10,767 bases of DNA from an uncultured Clostridia bacterium (GTDB taxonomy: Bacteria; Bacillota; Clostridia; Christensenellales; UBA1242), in assembly GCA_947631875.1 (NCBI GenBank), contig CANRMV010000028.1:1-10767 (forward strand), read 5' to 3'. The notes under the pieces were generated by a model that searched no databases, was not told where the DNA came from, and saw only the letters and a list, made by a program, of their open reading frames with translations. Made by a program: the position numbers and the translations under genes. The stretch's first letter is position 1, and each line of letters starts with the position of its first letter. Shown piece by piece: positions 6,988 through 10,767 of this stretch.

Positions 6988-7404
6988 CTAATCTTCTTTA
7001 CATTTTTCTGATGTGTTGCAAGCGGTTGCGGCAATACATGACAATATAACTCCGCCGGAAAGAGCCCAATTTGCTTTTGCCATATTTTGTGACATGGTGT
7101 ACATGGTTTTTACCACTTGTTCATTTCCATTTTTCAAACGCTTTGTTACTTCTTTTGTGGAAGTGTAAGATTCTAGTTCTTTTGAACTTTCTTCCAAAGT
7201 TATCTCGCCGGAATTTATTTTTTCAAGCAATTCGGCCTGTTTTTTGTCTAAGTCTTGTTTGTATTCTGTGGTTGTTTTGTATGCTTTGTAGGCTTTGTCA
7301 CTTAAAACTGCACATGTTACTCCGTTTGAAATTTGAGCTGCGAATGTGGCAGCTTCCATTGCGAAGAATACTATGCTCAACTTTTTTAAAGTGGCTTTTT
7401 TCAT
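6988..7404 (-). CDS. Two-transmembrane protein, paralogue of the 7527-8090 product
   Basis: A 138-residue membrane protein I do not recognise. It has a basic start (MKKATLKK), a transmembrane segment at about 9-33, a charged helical loop of about 70 residues containing TEY (46-48) and SGEITLEE (65-72), a second hydrophobic segment (about 109-129), and a short tail with cysteines (SCIAATACN, then KC). The gene next to it encodes the same plan: the EY pair and SGEITLEE are spaced identically (18 residues), so the two are paralogues from an old tandem duplication. The start is well supported by AAAGGAG 8-9 nt before the ATG. It has a perfect consensus promoter and a strong terminator, so it is transcribed alone and probably well expressed. 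The loop's side of the membrane is unclear because both it and the N-terminus are Lys-rich. Confidence 0.8.
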   Translation of the reverse strand: MKKATLKKLSIVFFAMEAATFAAQISNGVTCAVLSDKAYKAYKTTTEYKQDLDKKQAELLEKINSGEITLEESSKELESYTSTKEVTKRLKNGNEQVVKTMYTMSQNMAKANWALSGGVILSCIAATACNTSEKCKED

Positions 7405-7435
7405 TTTTTTATCTCCTTTTATTTTTTATGCAATA

Positions 7436-7464
7436 ATTATACAATATTTGAAACGGGTTGTCAA
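7436..7464 (-). promoter_or_regulatory. Perfect sigma-A promoter for the 138-residue membrane protein
   Basis: On the minus strand, TTGACA (7464-7459) and TATAAT (7441-7436) are both perfect and separated by exactly 17 bp. This predicts strong constitutive transcription starting near 7429, about 25 nt before the ATG. Confidence 0.92.
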
Positions 7465-7501
7465 TATCCTTTTTGCAAATTTTTGGGGTTTTAAGCAGAA
7501 T

Positions 7502-7528
7502 AAAAAAAAGAAAGATAAACTTTCTTTT
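7502..7528 (-). terminator. Rho-independent terminator after the 187-residue membrane protein gene
   Basis: On the minus strand, a 9-bp stem (AAAAGAAAG / CTTTCTTTT) with a 5-nt TTTAT loop is followed by a run of T residues (7509-7502). The stem overlaps the TAA stop codon at 7529-7527. It separates this gene from the promoter of its downstream paralogue. Confidence 0.75.
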
Positions 7529-8090
7529 ATTGATGATATACGGTGTTTTCGTCTAGTATTTCCTCGCCAGATTTGAGTTCCAATTTTTCAGCAAGTTCCT
7601 TTTCCTCGTTTTTACGCTTATTTGCTGAAACTTTTAATGCTATCGTGCATGGGATCATTCCCAACCAATAAGCACACCCAAAACTCAAAGATGAATACTC
7701 TAAATTTTCGGACATATCAAGTTTATACTGATATTCTGGAAAATTGCCGTCATATATGATTTTGTCTATGTTTGTTGAACTTTCAAATTTTTTTTGATTG
7801 TTTTTTCCTTCTTCCAAAGTGATTTCGCCACTTTCCACTTGTGTGTTTATTTTGTCGATTTCATCTTGATGTATTTGATTGTATTCTGCTGTGTTTTTAA
7901 AGGATTTTCTGGTGTCTTTTTTAATTACACTAGACGAAACAATTAAAGCAAATTGTGTGCATGCAAATATAAGGCCAATTAAAGAGACTACAAATTTCAT
8001 TTTTAAAAGTGTTTCCGATTTTAATTTTCTTTTCATTTTAGTGACTGTTGGCGTATAACTAACAACTGCCACACTGCTTTTCCTTTTCAT
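7527..8090 (-). CDS. Two-transmembrane protein, longer paralogue of the 6988-7404 product
   Basis: A 187-residue membrane protein of unknown function. It has a basic N-terminal region of about 30 residues, a transmembrane segment at about 32-55, a charged loop with AEY (68-70) and SGEITLEE (87-94), a second hydrophobic segment at about 135-153, and a charged tail (NKRKNEEKELAEKL) ending in a Glu/Asp-rich stretch. Compared with its neighbour it has extra residues at both ends. The core can be aligned from the first membrane segment to MSEN/MSQN before the second one, with no gap between the EY and SGEITLEE motifs. The start at 8090 has AGGAG 7 nt upstream; an internal Met at residue 19 (8036), where the shorter paralogue's start would align, has no such site. 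Both copies have dedicated promoters and terminators. It is divergent from the topoisomerase gene. No enzymatic motif was seen. Confidence 0.8.
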   Translation of the reverse strand: MKRKSSVAVVSYTPTVTKMKRKLKSETLLKMKFVVSLIGLIFACTQFALIVSSSVIKKDTRKSFKNTAEYNQIHQDEIDKINTQVESGEITLEEGKNNQKKFESSTNIDKIIYDGNFPEYQYKLDMSENLEYSSLSFGCAYWLGMIPCTIALKVSANKRKNEEKELAEKLELKSGEEILDENTVYHQ

Positions 8091-8107
8091 TGTTCACTCC
8101 TGCGAAT

Positions 8108-8136
8108 ATTTTACACATTTGGCGATGGTTTGTCAA
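8108..8136 (-). promoter_or_regulatory. Sigma-A promoter for the 187-residue membrane protein
   Basis: On the minus strand, TTGACA (8136-8131), a 17-bp spacer and TAAAAT (8113-8108). The surrounding bases (A-run, GG, TATTGACAA, CC) match those around the -35 of the paralogue's promoter, so promoter and gene may have been duplicated together. Confidence 0.85.
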
Positions 8137-8166
8137 TACCTTTTTTTGAAAGTTTTGAAATTCGTT

Positions 8167-8195
8167 TTTGTATTTTAATGCGTTTGTGTTACAAT
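8167..8195 (+). promoter_or_regulatory. Extended -10 promoter for the topoisomerase genes
   Basis: TG-T-TACAAT (8187-8195) is an extended -10 element with five of six hexamer matches; the -35 at 17 bp spacing (TTTGTA, 8167-8172) is poor. It lies 23 bp before the ATG and is divergent from the promoter at 8108-8136. Confidence 0.55.
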
Positions 8196-8218
8196 AAAAT
8201 GAGTATTGTGAGGTTTTT

Positions 8219-10177
8219 ATGGCAGAAAAAAAATATGAATCAAAAGATATTGTTGTGCTTGATGGGCTTGATGCAGTTAGGTTGCGTCCGGGAATGTATA
8301 TCGGCACAACAAGTTCGCGCGGCTTTCACCATATATTGTGGGAAATTGTGGACAATGCCATTGACGAAATTTCAAATGGCTATGGCGACACTATAAAAAT
8401 AACCTTGAACCAGGACGGAAGCGCCACAGTTGAGGATAACGGGCGTGGCATCCCTGTTGATATTCACCCAACCATGAAAAAAAGCGGGGTTGAGGTTGTT
8501 TACACCACTCTTCACGCGGGCGGAAAGTTCAATGCGGACAACTATAAGTTTTCCGGCGGCTTGCACGGCGTGGGGGCATCGGTTACAAACGCGCTTTCAA
8601 AGTGGTGCAAAGTTACTGTAAACAAAGACGGCAAAAAATATTTTATTGAATTCCACTCCTTTGCAGACGAAAAAGGCAAAGTGCACAGTGGCGTGCCTGT
8701 TGCTCCACTTAAATGCATCGGTGAAAGCAAAACCACAGGAACAACCGTCACTTTTCTTCCAGATGAAAGGGTTTTTGGAAAACAACAATTCAGTTTTGAC
8801 ACCATTATTCGCAGGGCAAAAGAACTTGCATTTTTGAATAAAGGGCTGAAAATAACCGTTGAAAGCAAAATCACAGGCGAAAAGGACGAATTTCACTATG
8901 AAGGCGGAATTTCCGATTTTGTAACCTATTTGGTTGAGGGCAAAAACGCTTTGTTTAAGCAGCCTCTTTATTTCCATGCAGCAAACAAGATTGTTGATTT
9001 GGAAGTTGCTTTTATTTCCACAGACAGTTACACGGAAAACACTTTTTCATATGTGAACAACATTCCAACCACCGAAGGCGGCATGCATGAAATTGGCTTC
9101 AAGAGTGCTTTCACAAAAGTTTTTAATGACTATGCAAGGCAAAACAACCTTTTGAAAGAAAAAGAACTCAGTCTTATGGGTGAGGATTTTAGAGAAGGGC
9201 TTGTGACAATCATCAATGTTAAGATGAACAATGTGCAATTTGAAGGGCAAACCAAAACTAAACTTGGAAATCCTGAGGCACGCGTTGAGGTTGAGGCACT
9301 TTCCACTCAGGAACTTGGAAAACTTTTGGATGATAAGAAAAATTCCAATTATGCCGAAATTATCATTGACAAGGCAAAGCAAGCGGCAAAAGTTAGGCTT
9401 GCTGCCAAAAAGGCAAAGGAACTCACTCGTGCAAAGAACAATGCGGAGAACTTTAACCTTGTTGGAAAACTTGCCGCATCCACTTCGCGGGACCGCACAA
9501 AGAGCGAATTGTTTATTGTGGAAGGCGATAGTGCGGGTGGCAGCGCAAAGCAAGGGCGCGACAGAAAATATCAAGCCATTTTGCCACTTAGAGGAAAGCC
9601 ATTAAACGCAGAAAAAAAGAGAATTGACCAAGTTTTGGCAAACGAGGAAATAAGAACAATTATTTCTGCGCTTGACACCGGCTTTGGCGAGGATTTTGAC
9701 CTTTCGTCACTTAGATACAACAAGGTTATTATTTTGTCGGATGCGGACCAAGACGGCGCACATATCAGGGCAATTCTATTGACTTTCTTCTATCGATACA
9801 TGAAAGAACTTATAACGGATGGCCACGTGTTTATTGGGCTTCCACCACTTTATAAGGTGTATAAAAAAGATTATGAAAAATATGTTTATTCCGATGCAGA
9901 ACTTCCTGCTGCTGTGGCAAGTGCGGGCAAAGGATATATGATTCAAAGATATAAAGGGCTTGGAGAAATGAACCCAGAGCAACTTTGGGAAACAACAATG
10001 GACCCAGAAAACAGAACTTTGATTCAAGTGACCATTGAGGACGGAGCAGTTGCGGAAAGAATGATAACCACTCTTATGGGCGATGACATTGAAGAGAGAA
10101 AGGCATACATTCAAGAGCACGCTAACTTTGACCGTGAGGACACCTTCATGAGGGATTATAAAAAACTTGATGCTTAA
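8219..10177 (+). CDS. gyrB: Type IIA DNA topoisomerase subunit B (GyrB / ParE)
   Basis: ATPase and TOPRIM subunit of DNA gyrase or topoisomerase IV, 652 residues, full length. The GHKL ATPase domain shows RPGMYIG (23-29), E42 and N46 in WEIVDNAIDE, D73 in EDNGRGIP, the LHGVGAS lid (115-121) and the QTK loop (344-346). The TOPRIM domain shows EGDSAGGSAKQGRDRK (435-450), with acidic residues E435, D508, D510 and D512 in SDADQDGAHIR. The C-terminus has IQRYKGLGEMNPEQLWETTMDP. Some positions read like GyrB (DNGRGIPVDIHP, LNAEKKRIDQVL), while others (SDADQDGAHI, IGLPPLYK) remind me of the second, ParE-like type in Clostridia. No recF, dnaN or dnaA lies beside it, so ParE remains possible and the symbol is provisional. 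The start has GTGAGG before TTTTT-ATG. The next gene follows after 29 bp without a terminator and probably encodes the A subunit. Confidence 0.93.
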   Translation: MAEKKYESKDIVVLDGLDAVRLRPGMYIGTTSSRGFHHILWEIVDNAIDEISNGYGDTIKITLNQDGSATVEDNGRGIPVDIHPTMKKSGVEVVYTTLHAGGKFNADNYKFSGGLHGVGASVTNALSKWCKVTVNKDGKKYFIEFHSFADEKGKVHSGVPVAPLKCIGESKTTGTTVTFLPDERVFGKQQFSFDTIIRRAKELAFLNKGLKITVESKITGEKDEFHYEGGISDFVTYLVEGKNALFKQPLYFHAANKIVDLEVAFISTDSYTENTFSYVNNIPTTEGGMHEIGFKSAFTKVFNDYARQNNLLKEKELSLMGEDFREGLVTIINVKMNNVQFEGQTKTKLGNPEARVEVEALSTQELGKLLDDKKNSNYAEIIIDKAKQAAKVRLAAKKAKELTRAKNNAENFNLVGKLAASTSRDRTKSELFIVEGDSAGGSAKQGRDRKYQAILPLRGKPLNAEKKRIDQVLANEEIRTIISALDTGFGEDFDLSSLRYNKVIILSDADQDGAHIRAILLTFFYRYMKELITDGHVFIGLPPLYKVYKKDYEKYVYSDAELPAAVASAGKGYMIQRYKGLGEMNPEQLWETTMDPENRTLIQVTIEDGAVAERMITTLMGDDIEERKAYIQEHANFDREDTFMRDYKKLDA

Positions 10178-10206
10178 AATTCGATTTTGTGTTTTTGTGA
10201 GGTTTT

Positions 10207-10767
10207 ATGATTGAAGATGATGACGAGAAAAAGCCGATAGAGCCTATTCCGGGACAAATGTGCTATGATGAACTGCTTGTGCCAGAGCCGGAGGGTGAAG
10301 AGGAAGAAAAAATAGAGCAGCCGCTTGAAGGGCAAATGGACATTTGGGAACTTCCGCCAGAGGAAGAGATAAAAGAGGTTGTAAAAGAAACTGAAAGCCA
10401 AAAGCAAGCAAATAAAAATGCGAAAGAGAAAATTGAAAATAAAGCAAGAGCGGATGCGGAAAAGAAAACAGAAAACCAAACAAAAACAGAAGAGATTAAG
10501 TTAACAAAAAATAAAACTGAAAAAGCAAAAATAACACAAAACACAGAACAAATTGAAGAATTGCAGCAAAATTCGATTATAGAAAACGAAAATAATGAAA
10601 GTGAGATTGAGTTTATGAAAAAAGACGATGAACAAATGGAAATGAATTTGCAAGAGCCACAAAACGAACCTAAGGAAGGGGAGGAAAAAGAAGAAAAAGC
10701 CTCTTCGATTGGTGAAGTTTATGGCGGAGGAGATGGCATTCTTTACAAACCACTTGAAGAGGTTTTG
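10207..10767 (+). CDS. Probable topoisomerase subunit A (GyrA/ParC), N-terminal part with acidic extension
   Basis: Open from the ATG at 10207 to the window edge (187 residues, no stop), so partial at the 3' end. Residues 1-170 are very rich in Glu, Lys, Asn and Gln with no predicted fold. They contain two copies of an 11-residue unit, P-I/L-x-GQM-x-x-x-EL (residues 13-23 and 39-49), and a weaker EQMEMNL (142-148). The last residues read ILYKPLEEVL (178-187), which resembles the segment just before the first conserved block of ParC/GyrA proteins ('LEEVLH-SM-PY'). Position right after a GyrB/ParE gene supports that reading. The start has GTGAGG 4 nt before the ATG, nearly the same leader as the gene upstream. 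GyrA/ParC normally begin within about 10-30 residues of that block, so the extension is unusual. If the downstream core is not a topoisomerase, this is simply an acidic disordered protein. Confidence 0.65.
   Translation, partial: MIEDDDEKKPIEPIPGQMCYDELLVPEPEGEEEEKIEQPLEGQMDIWELPPEEEIKEVVKETESQKQANKNAKEKIENKARADAEKKTENQTKTEEIKLTKNKTEKAKITQNTEQIEELQQNSIIENENNESEIEFMKKDDEQMEMNLQEPQNEPKEGEEKEEKASSIGEVYGGGDGILYKPLEEVL

Noticed and set aside
8034..8036. Internal Met (residue 19) as the true start of the longer membrane paralogue, matching the shorter one's N-terminus.
   Set aside because: No ribosome-binding site precedes it, whereas the ATG at 8090 has AGGAG at good spacing and a promoter about 18 bp upstream.
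9047..9574. A 175-codon open frame antisense to the topoisomerase B subunit.
   Set aside because: Composition rich in Cys/Phe/Ile is typical of the antisense of a conserved gene, and the sense strand spans the conserved TOPRIM region.

Overview
The window looks like a chromosomal segment of an AT-rich, low-GC Gram-positive bacterium, most likely an uncultured member of the Clostridia (inference). The evidence is a set of near-consensus sigma-A promoters (TTGACA-N17-TATAAT type), GGAG/AGGAG ribosome-binding sites, short intergenic gaps and housekeeping genes of Bacillota type (murG, rmuC, a GyrB/ParE-type topoisomerase subunit). TGA is used as a stop and TGG as Trp, so the standard bacterial code applies. 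No tRNA, rRNA, CRISPR array, insertion sequence or phage gene was seen.

Layout. 1-1074 (+) is the 3' part of alaS, encoding a short alanyl-tRNA synthetase that ends right after the editing domain. 1083-2715 (+) is a promoter plus a membrane-anchored DUF4097-like beta-repeat protein, closed by a small hairpin. 2753-4060 (+) is rmuC. 4062-4361 (-) is a small unrecognised Asn/Ser/Pro-rich protein whose candidate promoter would give a leaderless mRNA. 4438-5816 (+) is a two-gene unit: an 82-residue helical protein translationally coupled (ATGA overlap) to a cytoplasmic subtilisin-like protease. 5823-6848 (-) is murG, converging on the protease gene. 6988-7404 and 7527-8090 (-) are two tandem, diverged copies of an unrecognised two-transmembrane protein family, each with its own strong promoter and terminator. 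8219-10177 (+) is a type IIA topoisomerase B subunit (GyrB/ParE). 10207 to the end (+) is the N-terminal part of the next gene, probably the matching A subunit, with an unusual acidic, low-complexity extension of about 170 residues.

How it fits together. The topoisomerase pair forms one functional module: same strand, 29 bp apart, no terminator between them, and similar translation leaders. The protease and its small partner form another. MurG, AlaRS and RmuC are housekeeping genes with no obvious link to each other. No complete new defence or mobile system is visible. The most unusual items are the duplicated membrane proteins, the topoisomerase A-subunit extension with repeated GQM motifs, the short AlaRS, and the protease with its coupled partner.
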